Positions 16,713 through 24,410 of a DNA stretch of 64,000 nucleotides are shown one piece after another (position 1 is the first letter of the stretch; every line of letters starts with the position of its first letter). Both the position numbers and the translations under genes were made by a program. The stretch comes from Pseudomonadota bacterium (GTDB lineage Bacteria; Myxococcota_A; Polyangia; GCA-2747355): contig JADJDT010000022.1 of assembly GCA_016702545.1 (NCBI GenBank), forward strand, positions 36,450-100,449. Reading direction: 5' to 3'. The notes beneath the pieces were generated by a model. It saw only the letters and a list, made by a program, of their open reading frames with translations, searched no databases and was not told the origin of the DNA.

Positions 16713-17581
16713 GACACGGGCTCTTCGGCATGCTCGCCCTGCTCGCGCTGCTCGCGACCGGCGGCCCGGCCCTCGCCGCGCGACTGGCCGTCTTCCGCAT
16801 CGACCCGCTGGGCATCGACCCGCCGATCGTCGCGCGACTGGAGGGGCTGCTGCGCGCCGAGCTCGGACGCCTGGCCGACGCCACCATGCCCGGGCCGCGG
16901 GCGCTGCATCGCCTGCGCCTGAGCCACCCCGAGCTGAGTGACTGCACGGGTGAGGCCCACTGCCTGGCGCTGGCCGGACGACTGCTCGGCGTCGATCAGA
17001 TCATCTCTGGCAACATCGGCGCCCTGGGTGACAGCTACGTGATCAACCTCAAGCTGGTCGAGGTCGCCTCCGAACGCGAGATCCGTCGGGTCAGTGACAC
17101 GCTGAGCGGCGCGCCCGAGCGCCTGATCGAGGCGATCCGGCTGGCCGCGTTTCGGCTGGTCGCACCGGAGCGACTACGCGGCTCGCTCAACGTTCAGGTC
17201 GCCCTCCCGGGCGCGGCGGTGTACCTGGACGGCCGGCTGCTGGGTTACAGCCCGTTGGCGCTCCAACCCGGCCTGGAGGTCGGCCGCCACGCGCTGCGGG
17301 TCAGCAAGGCGGGGCACCACGACGTGCTGCAGGCGGTGGAGGTGCCCTTGCAGAACGTCGCCGAGGTCGTCGTGGCGCTCGAGCGCACGGACGCACCCCG
17401 CGGCCCGGCCGCCGGGGCGACCCAGCGGTCCGGGCGCAGCGCCCCGCCCTGGTTCAGCCGCGGGTGGTTTTGGGCCACGGTGGGTGTGGGCGCCGCAGCC
17501 CTTGGCACGGTGCTGGGGTTGGCGCTCGCCAACGACTCGGGGATCAACTGCGATGCGGAGCCGGCCCGATGCGCCCGCTAG
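16709..17581 (+). CDS. PEGA-domain protein with signal peptide and C-terminal membrane segment
   Basis: The 290-residue protein begins with a signal peptide (MLALLALLATGGPALA). A region of about 125 residues follows, resembling the FlgO/CsgG-like ligand-binding fold with LLGVDQIISGNIG. Then comes a PEGA-type beta domain near 161-228 (GAAVYLDGRLLGYSP) and a hydrophobic segment near 260-280. The position of the membrane segment suggests a periplasmic protein tethered at its C-terminus. PEGA domains occur in envelope proteins of Myxococcota; function here is unknown. The start ATG overlaps the upstream stop. The next gene is a diverged paralogue and overlaps by 13 bases. Confidence 0.75.
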   Translation: MRHGLFGMLALLALLATGGPALAARLAVFRIDPLGIDPPIVARLEGLLRAELGRLADATMPGPRALHRLRLSHPELSDCTGEAHCLALAGRLLGVDQIISGNIGALGDSYVINLKLVEVASEREIRRVSDTLSGAPERLIEAIRLAAFRLVAPERLRGSLNVQVALPGAAVYLDGRLLGYSPLALQPGLEVGRHALRVSKAGHHDVLQAVEVPLQNVAEVVVALERTDAPRGPAAGATQRSGRSAPPWFSRGWFWATVGVGAAALGTVLGLALANDSGINCDAEPARCAR

Positions 17582-18480
17582 CAGGGACCAGGCTGCGCTG
17601 CGGCGCGTGGGTGATCGGCTGCCTCTTGGCGCTGCCGGCCGCGCGCTCGCTGGCGGCGACGCGCGTGCGTAGCGCGGCGATCGCGCCGCTGGTCGCGCTG
17701 GGCATCGGCGACGACGAGGCGGCGGCGGTGGACCAGCGCCTGCGACGCGCCGCGGCCGGCCTGCCCGGACTGCGCTGGCTCGCGCAGCCGCGCCTGCTGC
17801 GACGCCTGGGGGCTGAAAACGCCGAGTGCTTCGAGGACGCCGCCTGTGCGGGCGCACTCGCGCGCCGGCTCGGCCTCGACCTGCTGGTCAGCGGCGAGGT
17901 CGGCGGCACAGGCGCGGCCTACGTCGTCTACCTGCAGGCCCACAGCGCGCGCGGGGGCGAGAGCCGCCGGGCGCGCGCGCTGCTCGCGACCCAGCCCGGA
18001 GCGCAGGACGTTGCCGCGGTTGGCGCGGACGAGCGGGCGCTGCTCGTGCATCTGCTGCTTCCGGAGCAGTATGTGGGGACGCTGGCGATCAGCGTCGATG
18101 CCCCCGAGGCCTGGATCTACCTCGATGGGCGGCGCGTGGCGCGCGGACCCCAGGCCACGCTCAACGGCGTGGCCGTCGGCACCCACACGCTGCGGATCGC
18201 GCATCAGGCCTACCACGACGCCCTGCGCTTCGTGCACGTCGCGTTCGCCCAGCAGAGCACGCTGGCGGTGCGGCTGCAGCCGCTCTCGCTGGCGGTCAGC
18301 GCCGCCAGCAGCGGCGGCGCTTCGGCTTCGAACGCGCAAGGCCGCACGTGGCCCTGGTACCGCCGCTGGTGGGCCGTGACGGCCTTCGGCGTGCTGGTCG
18401 CGGCGACGGCCACGACCACCGTCTTGTTGCTCCCGCACACCGTGGGGCGCGATCGCGAGGCGACGGTTGGCCTGCCCTGA
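17569..18480 (+). CDS. Second PEGA-domain protein, paralogue of the preceding gene
   Basis: The 303-residue protein has the same layout as its neighbour. A signal peptide (VIGCLLALPAARSLAA) is followed by a ligand-binding-like region (LGLDLLVSGEVGG near residue 110), a PEGA domain (SVDAPEAWIYLDGRRVARGP near 180) and a C-terminal membrane helix near 270-290. The shared architecture and tandem position indicate an old duplication. The ATG at 17569 lies inside the end of the preceding gene, giving a 13-base overlap; a longer upstream frame would cover more of it and lacks a signal peptide at its N-terminus. Confidence 0.72.
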   Translation: MRPLAGTRLRCGAWVIGCLLALPAARSLAATRVRSAAIAPLVALGIGDDEAAAVDQRLRRAAAGLPGLRWLAQPRLLRRLGAENAECFEDAACAGALARRLGLDLLVSGEVGGTGAAYVVYLQAHSARGGESRRARALLATQPGAQDVAAVGADERALLVHLLLPEQYVGTLAISVDAPEAWIYLDGRRVARGPQATLNGVAVGTHTLRIAHQAYHDALRFVHVAFAQQSTLAVRLQPLSLAVSAASSGGASASNAQGRTWPWYRRWWAVTAFGVLVAATATTTVLLLPHTVGRDREATVGLP

Positions 18481-19087
18481 GCGCCCGGGCGAACCGGTCG
18501 CGGGCGCCTCCGCGGGCGCCCAGCGCAGCGTGCGGCTGTCGTGCGCGGGCGGCTCGCGCGAGGTCGCGCTGCGGCTCGCCGGCAGCGGTCGCTACCACAT
18601 CGTCGATCAGGGCCACGCGTCCGCGCTGCTGGCGGAGCGCCTCCCCGATGGGGGCTGGCTGTTGATCGACGAGGCCAGCGGTCGGGTCCACGACCTCTTG
18701 CTGCACAGCGTCGGTCGCGAGGTCAGCGTGCTGACGGCCACGACCGACGAGCGCCTCGAGCGCCGGGAGCAGCGCCAGCTCGCACGCGCCCCGGGCGGCC
18801 CGCCGGGGAACCCGAGCGGCGCTGGCCCCACGCCGATGGCAGCACGCGTGGAAGCATCGCTTGCAGCACCCATGGCAGCATCGATCGCGACACCCATGCC
18901 GGGCCGCGTGGCCAAGCTGCTGGTCCGCCTCGGGGACCAGGTCGCGGCCGGACAGGCCGTGGCCGCGGTCGAGGCGATGAAGATGGAGAACGAGCTGTGC
19001 AGCCCACGAGCAGGCCGGGTCACGGCGGTGCTCGTGGACAAAGGTGACCACGTCGAGGCCGGCCAAGCGCTGCTGGTGATCGCGTGA
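18467..19087 (+). CDS. Biotin carboxyl carrier protein
   Basis: The C-terminal 75 residues of this 206-residue protein form a biotinyl domain with TPMPGRVAKLL and the biotinylation motif EAMKMEN, the target Lys being about residue 172. The N-terminal half resembles the beta-rich domain preceding biotinyl domains in propionyl/methylmalonyl-type carboxylase subunits. The middle is Pro/Ala-rich. Such proteins carry CO2 between carboxylase and carboxyltransferase; neither partner gene is in the window. The start is probably the TTG at 18467, which overlaps the previous gene by 14 bases. The stop overlaps the next start. Confidence 0.85.
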   Translation: MACPERPGEPVAGASAGAQRSVRLSCAGGSREVALRLAGSGRYHIVDQGHASALLAERLPDGGWLLIDEASGRVHDLLLHSVGREVSVLTATTDERLERREQRQLARAPGGPPGNPSGAGPTPMAARVEASLAAPMAASIATPMPGRVAKLLVRLGDQVAAGQAVAAVEAMKMENELCSPRAGRVTAVLVDKGDHVEAGQALLVIA

Positions 19088-20469
19088 GCGCCTTCCGCCC
19101 TTCCCTGGCGGTCAAGTTCGGCCTGCTCGGGGCGCTGCTGCTCACCGTCGTGGTCGGCACCGCCAGCTACCTCCTCGTCCATCGCGCGGGCGAGGCGCGC
19201 AAGCGGCAGCTCGTCGATCAAGACCGCCAGCTCGCGCGCGTGCTGGCCGGCCTGCGAACCGCGGAAGGCGCACTCGATTTCGCGCCGCTGGCGGCCTTCA
19301 TCGCGGGCGCGGATCAGACCGACCTGGGCCTGGTCTACGCGATCGAGCGCAACGCGGGCGGCGCCCTGCGCAACGGTGCACTCAACCCGCGGGCCTTCGC
19401 GGCGCTCGACCCGACCTACCGCCAGCAGATGCGTGCGGGGCGACAACACGTGCTGACGGAGCTGGCGGCCGGCCGCATCGAGCGCCTGGGCCGGATCAAG
19501 GAATACCGGCTGCCGCTGCCTCAGGGCACGCTGCACCTCGGCTTCGATGTGCGGCGCCTGGAGCGGCAACTGGCGGCGCAGCGATCTACGGCGTGGTTGT
19601 TGCTCGGCGCGGCGTTGCTACTGGGAGCCCTGGCGGCCTTCGCCCTGGCGCGCAACACGGTGCGGCCGCTCCGTCAGCTGGCGCAGGCGATGGACGCCGT
19701 GGCGCGCGGCGACCTGACGCAGTCCGTCACGGTCGGCCGCCATGACGAGCTGGCACAGCTCGCCGGTTCGTTCAACCAGATGATGCAGACCCTGCGCGCG
19801 CTGCGGCGGCTGGAAGCGGCCCACGCCTGCTACCTACCGCGCCCTGTGCGCGAGCGCGTGCTACGGGCCGAGAGCGCCCGCGAGCTCCCGGTCGAGGAGC
19901 GGGCTGCGACGATCCTGTGCTGCTCGCTGCGTGGACGCGACGGTCTGCCCGAGCGCACACCGCGCGCGCGGCTTGGCCTGCTCAACGACTACCTGGGCCC
20001 CTTGCTCGACGCGCTGTTGGCCGAAGGGGGCGTCGTGTTGGCGCTGAGTGGCCACCAGCTTCAGGTGGCCTGGGGTGTGCCCGAGGACGACCCGCGAAGC
20101 GAGATCAGCGCGCTGCGCGGTGCGCTCGCCGCCCGCGCCGCGGTGGCGAACGAGGCGCGCCGCCAGGTGCTGACGGGGGAGCCGGCGCTCGCGCTCGCCG
20201 CCGGCCTCTGCAGCGGACGCGTCGCCGTGGGCAACGTGGGCTCGGCCCAGCGCGCCAGCTACGCCGTCGTCGGCGCCACCGTCGATCACGCCGAGGCCAT
20301 CGCCGCGCGCGCGCAGCCGGGCGAGATCTTGATCGCCGAGTCGACGTATCTCTCGGTCGTGACCGAGGCCGTGGTGCACGCCGCCCCGCCGCTGATGGGC
20401 AAGGACATGGAGGAGGCGCTGCCGCTCTACCGGCTCGAAGCGCTGCAGGCGCGTCCCCCGGAGGGTTAG
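19084..20469 (+). CDS. HAMP-linked adenylate/guanylate cyclase-like protein, degenerate
   Basis: The 461-residue protein has an N-terminal membrane helix (about 11-31), an extracytoplasmic sensor region and a second helix (about 170-190). A HAMP domain follows (about 191-245, TVRPLRQLAQAMDAVARGDL), then a class III cyclase-homology domain (about 260-455). Active cyclases have two metal Asp, in a motif like FADIRGFT and in a later GD. Here the first reads LCCSLRGRD and the second SGHQLQVAWG, so both Asp are missing. The NVGSAQRASYAVVGATVDHAEAIA-type stretch is intact. It is probably a catalytically inactive signalling partner. The GTG start overlaps the upstream stop, and the TAG stop is partly formed by a repeat end. 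Confidence 0.8.
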   Translation: MSAFRPSLAVKFGLLGALLLTVVVGTASYLLVHRAGEARKRQLVDQDRQLARVLAGLRTAEGALDFAPLAAFIAGADQTDLGLVYAIERNAGGALRNGALNPRAFAALDPTYRQQMRAGRQHVLTELAAGRIERLGRIKEYRLPLPQGTLHLGFDVRRLERQLAAQRSTAWLLLGAALLLGALAAFALARNTVRPLRQLAQAMDAVARGDLTQSVTVGRHDELAQLAGSFNQMMQTLRALRRLEAAHACYLPRPVRERVLRAESARELPVEERAATILCCSLRGRDGLPERTPRARLGLLNDYLGPLLDALLAEGGVVLALSGHQLQVAWGVPEDDPRSEISALRGALAARAAVANEARRQVLTGEPALALAAGLCSGRVAVGNVGSAQRASYAVVGATVDHAEAIAARAQPGEILIAESTYLSVVTEAVVHAAPPLMGKDMEEALPLYRLEALQARPPEG

Positions 20470-20619
20470 GAGGCTGGCCGATATCTTGCCAACTGAGGCC
20501 GATCCATCCCGCGGTCGCGTTGCTCGTCGGTTGCGTACAGGCAGTACGCGCCCTCCTCGCGCCTTGCCGCACGGGCGCCTCGACCGCCAACCTGGCAAGC
20601 TAATTTCCGCCAACCTCCT
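20468..20619. repeat. Dispersed repeat copy 2
   Basis: This copy fills the gap between two convergent genes. Its left end AGGAGGCTGGCCG starts within the TAG stop of the cyclase gene. Its right end, matching the inverted terminus with a few changes, runs into the TAA stop of the lipoprotein gene. The interior matches copy 1 over most of its length. No ORF of its own is evident. Confidence 0.85.
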
Positions 20620-21713
20620 TAACGGAGCAGCGCGTAGATGCGGTTGAGCTGACGGTTGGCCGCGGCGAACTGGCCATCGCCGTAGTAGGTCGTGGCCTGG
20701 CGGAACAGCTCCTCGGCGCGTGCCTTGCCGTCGCCGCGCGGCGGCCGGTTGCGAATCGCCTGGGAGAGGCGACCCATCTTCGCGCCGACGAAGACGCGGT
20801 CGACGGCGATCGCGCGCACGGCGGCCACCAGCGCCTCGGCCGCGGACCGTGCCGCGCCGAAGTCACCGCGCGCCACGGCGTGGCGTGTTTCCGTCATCAA
20901 ACGGTCGACGCCCAGCGGCAGGTCCACGGCCAGCACGCCGCGCGCCTCCATCGTGCGCAGCGCGGCTTGATAGATCGGCTCGACGTCACGTCGGGTGACG
21001 CCCTCCCGCGGCGTGGCGCCCCCGCTCAGCGCCGACACGAAGCGCGGCACCCCGGCGCCGAACAGCCGGGTCTGCCGCGCCCCGGCCTGCTGCTCGCGCT
21101 CGGCCAGCGCGCGCTCGCGCCCACCGACCTCCGCCTCGCGCCGCCCGACCTCGCGCTCGCGCTGCGCCAAGGCCGCCTCGCGCCGGGCGAGCACGAGGTC
21201 GCGAGCCTCGGGGCTCTCCTTGCCGAGCCGCTCGGCCAACCCCGTCTTCTGCTGCAGCAGGGTGTCGAGCTTGTGGTTGAGGCCCAGCTCCTGCGCCACG
21301 AGCCTGGCCTCGAGCGCCAAGAGCTTCGACTCCTCCTGCTCCAAGGCGGCCTTGCCCGGCGCATCGGCCTCGCCGAGCGCCAACTTGCGCGAGTGCAACG
21401 CCTCCCGCTGCCCGCGCAACTCGGTGCGGCTGCGCTGCAACGAGCCCCGCCGGGTCAGCAGGGCGCTCTCCTGCTCCGCGAGCTGGCGGTCGGCCTCGAC
21501 CACCTGCTTGACGGCCTCATCCTCGCGCAGCTCATCGCCACCCCGACCGCAGGCGGTCAAGCAGGCGCCGCTGCCCAGCCAGGTCACGCAGCTGGCGAGC
21601 ACCAGCAGCAGGGCCACCCTGCGCTGGCGCGGACGAGGGGGACCCTCCGCTGCGCAAGGCCGGTGGTAAGCTGAGCGTGAGCAACGACGACAGCGAGCGC
21701 TTGGATCGAGCAT
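20619..21713 (-). CDS. Coiled-coil lipoprotein of unknown function
   Basis: The 364-residue protein has an Arg-rich N-terminus, a hydrophobic stretch (VALLLVLASC) and a lipobox-like LTAC near residue 55. A long heptad-rich coiled coil follows (about residues 65-215, rich in Glu, Gln, Leu and Arg, with REREVGRREAEVGGRER). The C-terminal 110 residues are helical. It is probably anchored in the envelope. The start is uncertain: the ATG at 21713 gives an unusually long n-region, and a GTG just before the hydrophobic stretch is possible. The TAA stop is the end of a dispersed repeat. It is divergent from the second ArsA-like gene. Confidence 0.6.
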   Translation of the reverse strand: MLDPSARCRRCSRSAYHRPCAAEGPPRPRQRRVALLLVLASCVTWLGSGACLTACGRGGDELREDEAVKQVVEADRQLAEQESALLTRRGSLQRSRTELRGQREALHSRKLALGEADAPGKAALEQEESKLLALEARLVAQELGLNHKLDTLLQQKTGLAERLGKESPEARDLVLARREAALAQREREVGRREAEVGGRERALAEREQQAGARQTRLFGAGVPRFVSALSGGATPREGVTRRDVEPIYQAALRTMEARGVLAVDLPLGVDRLMTETRHAVARGDFGAARSAAEALVAAVRAIAVDRVFVGAKMGRLSQAIRNRPPRGDGKARAEELFRQATTYYGDGQFAAANRQLNRIYALLR

Positions 21714-21741
21714 GGCGGCGAGGGTCCGTCGAGATGAGGAT

Positions 21742-22935
21742 ATGAGCGACTATAACACCGAGCCTGGGCTGCTCGCCTGGAGCGGCGACGGTCCGCTGGT
21801 CGAGCTGGTCTGCAGTCGACGCGTGCTGGTGGTGGTCGGCGCCGGCGGCGTGGGCAAGACCAGCGTGGCGGCCTCGCTCGCGCTGCTGGCGGCCGCCCAC
21901 GGGCGCCGCAGCCTGGTGCTGACGATCGACCCGGCACGCCGGCTCGCCAGCTCGCTCGGCATCGAGCGGCTGGCCGACGCGCCGAGCGAGGTGCCGGCCG
22001 CCAGGCTCGCTGCGGTCGGCGTCGGCGGCGCGCTGCTCCATGCGGCGATGCTCGAGCAGAAGCGGACCTTCGACGAGGTGGTCGCGCGCTACGCCACCGA
22101 CGCCGCGACCTGCGAGCGCGTGATGGGGAACAAGCTCTACCAGGAGCTCTCGACCCGACTCGCCGGCGGTCAAGAGTACGCCGCGATGGAGAAGCTGCAC
22201 GAGGTCGTGACCGGTGGGCGCTACGATCTCGTGGTGCTCGATACCCCGCCGACGGCCAACGCCGTCGACTTCCTCGAGGCGCCGCAGAAGATGGTCGCGC
22301 TGGTCGACGGACCGGCGATCCAGATCTTTCTGCGCAGCTACGAGCGCGCCGGACGCTTCAGCTTCGGGCTCTTGACCCGCGGCTCGGCCTTCGTCTTCCG
22401 CCGCCTGGCGCGCTTCGTCGGCGGGGCCTTCCTCGACGACGTGGCCGCCTTCTTCGGCGACATGCACGCGCTGCTCGGCGGCTTTCGCCAGCGGGCCGCC
22501 ACCGTCGCCGCCCTGCTACACGAGCCCGCGTCGGCCTTCATCGTGGTCTGCACCGCCGAGCCCCGCGCGAGCCAAGAGGCGATCGCGCTCGCCGATCGGC
22601 TGCAGGCGAGCGAGCTGCGCCCGGCGGCCTTCGTCATCAACCGGATGCACACGGCGTCGACCCACGCGGTCAGCGAAGAGCAGCTGCTCGAGGCCTTGCG
22701 AGCGCAGTCGATCGACGACCCCTGCGCGCGCGCCGCAGCCACGCTGCTGGCGCGCTCCTGGACGGAGACCCAGAGCATGGCCGCCGCCGACGCCGCCACT
22801 CTGGCGCAGCTGCGCCAGCGCTGCGGCTCCGAGGTGCCCTACGTGGTCGTGCCGCTCTTGTCGGGCGACGTCCACGACCTCGAGGCGCTCGCAGAGCTCG
22901 CCCGTCGGCTCGCGGCCCCAGCGCAGGCGCCCTGA
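21742..22935 (+). CDS. ArsA/Get3-like ATPase 2, signature Lys missing
   Basis: The 397-residue protein is a second ArsA-type ATPase. Its P-loop VVGAGGVGKTS has the normal P-loop Lys, but the signature Lys two residues before GG is Ala. It keeps the nucleotide switch TIDPARRLASSLG (near residue 63) and the DTPPTANAVDFLEAP stretch (near 171), both typical of the family. There are no Cys pairs for arsenite. The start ATG at 21742 is chosen because of a nearby GAGGA element and a family-like N-terminus; an upstream ATG at 21712 is also in frame. It may pair with the ATPase encoded at 15753. Confidence 0.85.
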   Translation: MSDYNTEPGLLAWSGDGPLVELVCSRRVLVVVGAGGVGKTSVAASLALLAAAHGRRSLVLTIDPARRLASSLGIERLADAPSEVPAARLAAVGVGGALLHAAMLEQKRTFDEVVARYATDAATCERVMGNKLYQELSTRLAGGQEYAAMEKLHEVVTGGRYDLVVLDTPPTANAVDFLEAPQKMVALVDGPAIQIFLRSYERAGRFSFGLLTRGSAFVFRRLARFVGGAFLDDVAAFFGDMHALLGGFRQRAATVAALLHEPASAFIVVCTAEPRASQEAIALADRLQASELRPAAFVINRMHTASTHAVSEEQLLEALRAQSIDDPCARAAATLLARSWTETQSMAAADAATLAQLRQRCGSEVPYVVVPLLSGDVHDLEALAELARRLAAPAQAP

Positions 22936-22945
22936 GCTCCCGCGG

Positions 22946-24340
22946 TCATTCCGGCGCGCTGCCGCCGGGGGCCCGTCGGCACGCCAGCCCGGGCCCGCAC
23001 CAGCGCAGCCAGACCTCCTGCTGCAGGGCAGCACGCTGCTCGGCGGGAAAGGCCATCAGCGAGAGTACCAGTCGGCCGCGCCGCTCGGCCGACCACTCGG
23101 CGCCCTCGGCATCGCGATAGACTATCGCCCCCACCGGCGCGCCCGCCGCCCCCGGCTGCCCGGCTCGGACCCGCCGTGCAGCGAAGAGTTGCTGCTCGGC
23201 GTTGACGAACTCGATCGCGTCGGCCTCGCTGTCCCAGACCGTCAGGTGCACGATCGCGGGTAGCGGCGCGGCCGCGCTCAAGCGGTAGGCCACCAGGCGG
23301 TCGCCGCCCCAACCGGCCGCCGCGCGCTCGGCCAGCGTGGGATCGAGGCCCTGCGCGAGATAGAGGCGGAGCTGGAACTCCCCGAGCGTGTCCTGACGCA
23401 CGATCGACGCTGACCCCAGCGCCGGCAGGGCGCGCGGCCGCAATGCCAGCGGCGGCTCGTGGGCCCGATACTTCTCGAAGTGCAGCACCTGCTCCGTCGT
23501 TTGCGGCGGACGGCGAAACAGCGCCGAGACCGCGCTCCAGGGCTGATTGGCCCGCACGCGCTGAATCAGCCGCAGCCCGCTCAAATAGGGGAAGGTCAAG
23601 ACCTCGCGCAGATAGACCGGCACCGGCGCGCCGCCCCTGCTGCTGGCCCCCAGCGCGGCGCTGACGAACTGCTCGAGCTGGCCCGGCACGCTACCGAGGT
23701 CGAGCCCCGCCGGCTGCAGCACGTACTCCAACATCGCGCCCGTGCAGTCACCCTCCACCAACGCCGCCTGCGCCAGCTGCCGATCGCTGTTGTCCTTGAG
23801 CGGGCGCACGAAGCGCAGCAAGTGGAAGTGCTGATCCTGCAGCGCGTGACACAGCTCGTGCACCAGCGTCGGGCGCTGCAGCGTCAAGGGCAGCCAATCG
23901 GCGATCGCCAGCCGCCGCGTCCGCGGGTCGTAGAAGCCGGCGATCTGCTCCGTGAGCAGCGCCAAGACCGCCCGGCGATAGTCGAGGTCGAGCGGCAGCA
24001 GGCCGAGGCGCTTGAGCACCTGCTCCTCCCCGGCGATCTCGGCCTGCTCGTACTCGGTGGCAAGGCGATGCTCGATCTGCGCCAGCACCTGCACGCGGCT
24101 CGCCACGCTCATCGGCACCGGCGCCCGCACCGGCAGCTCGCGCAGCCGGCTGACCACCGCCAGCAGGGCCCGTGCCTCGCCCTCCTGCCGCCGCGCCACT
24201 TCGGCGCCGGCGCCGAGCGGGGCCGCGTCCCTCGCAGCGCCGGCGTCGACAGCAGCGCGCGACGGGGCCCCCGCGCGCAGCAGAGCGGTGGGCAGCACCA
24301 CCGACAGCAAGGCGATCGCGAGCACCCACCGACGCATCAT
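22946..24340 (-). CDS. Secreted HExxH zinc-protease-like protein
   Basis: The 464-residue protein has an N-terminal signal sequence (residues 1-24) and an Ala/Asp/Arg-rich linker. Its zinc-protease motif is HELCHALQDQHF at 161-172, and a plausible third ligand Glu lies in LVEGD at 196. The spacing is compatible with a gluzincin-like site. The sequence IAGFYDPRTRRLAI directly precedes the motif. I recognise this as a family of uncharacterised predicted metalloproteases found in myxobacteria; the substrate is unknown. It converges on ArsA-like ATPase 2 and is divergent from mfd. Confidence 0.7.
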   Translation of the reverse strand: MMRRWVLAIALLSVVLPTALLRAGAPSRAAVDAGAARDAAPLGAGAEVARRQEGEARALLAVVSRLRELPVRAPVPMSVASRVQVLAQIEHRLATEYEQAEIAGEEQVLKRLGLLPLDLDYRRAVLALLTEQIAGFYDPRTRRLAIADWLPLTLQRPTLVHELCHALQDQHFHLLRFVRPLKDNSDRQLAQAALVEGDCTGAMLEYVLQPAGLDLGSVPGQLEQFVSAALGASSRGGAPVPVYLREVLTFPYLSGLRLIQRVRANQPWSAVSALFRRPPQTTEQVLHFEKYRAHEPPLALRPRALPALGSASIVRQDTLGEFQLRLYLAQGLDPTLAERAAAGWGGDRLVAYRLSAAAPLPAIVHLTVWDSEADAIEFVNAEQQLFAARRVRAGQPGAAGAPVGAIVYRDAEGAEWSAERRGRLVLSLMAFPAEQRAALQQEVWLRWCGPGLACRRAPGGSAPE

Positions 24341-24410
24341 GCTCCATGACTCCTGGCCGAGGACGATAGCACGCGCGGCGAGGCGGGCGCCTGGCCCAGG
24401 CTAACCATCT

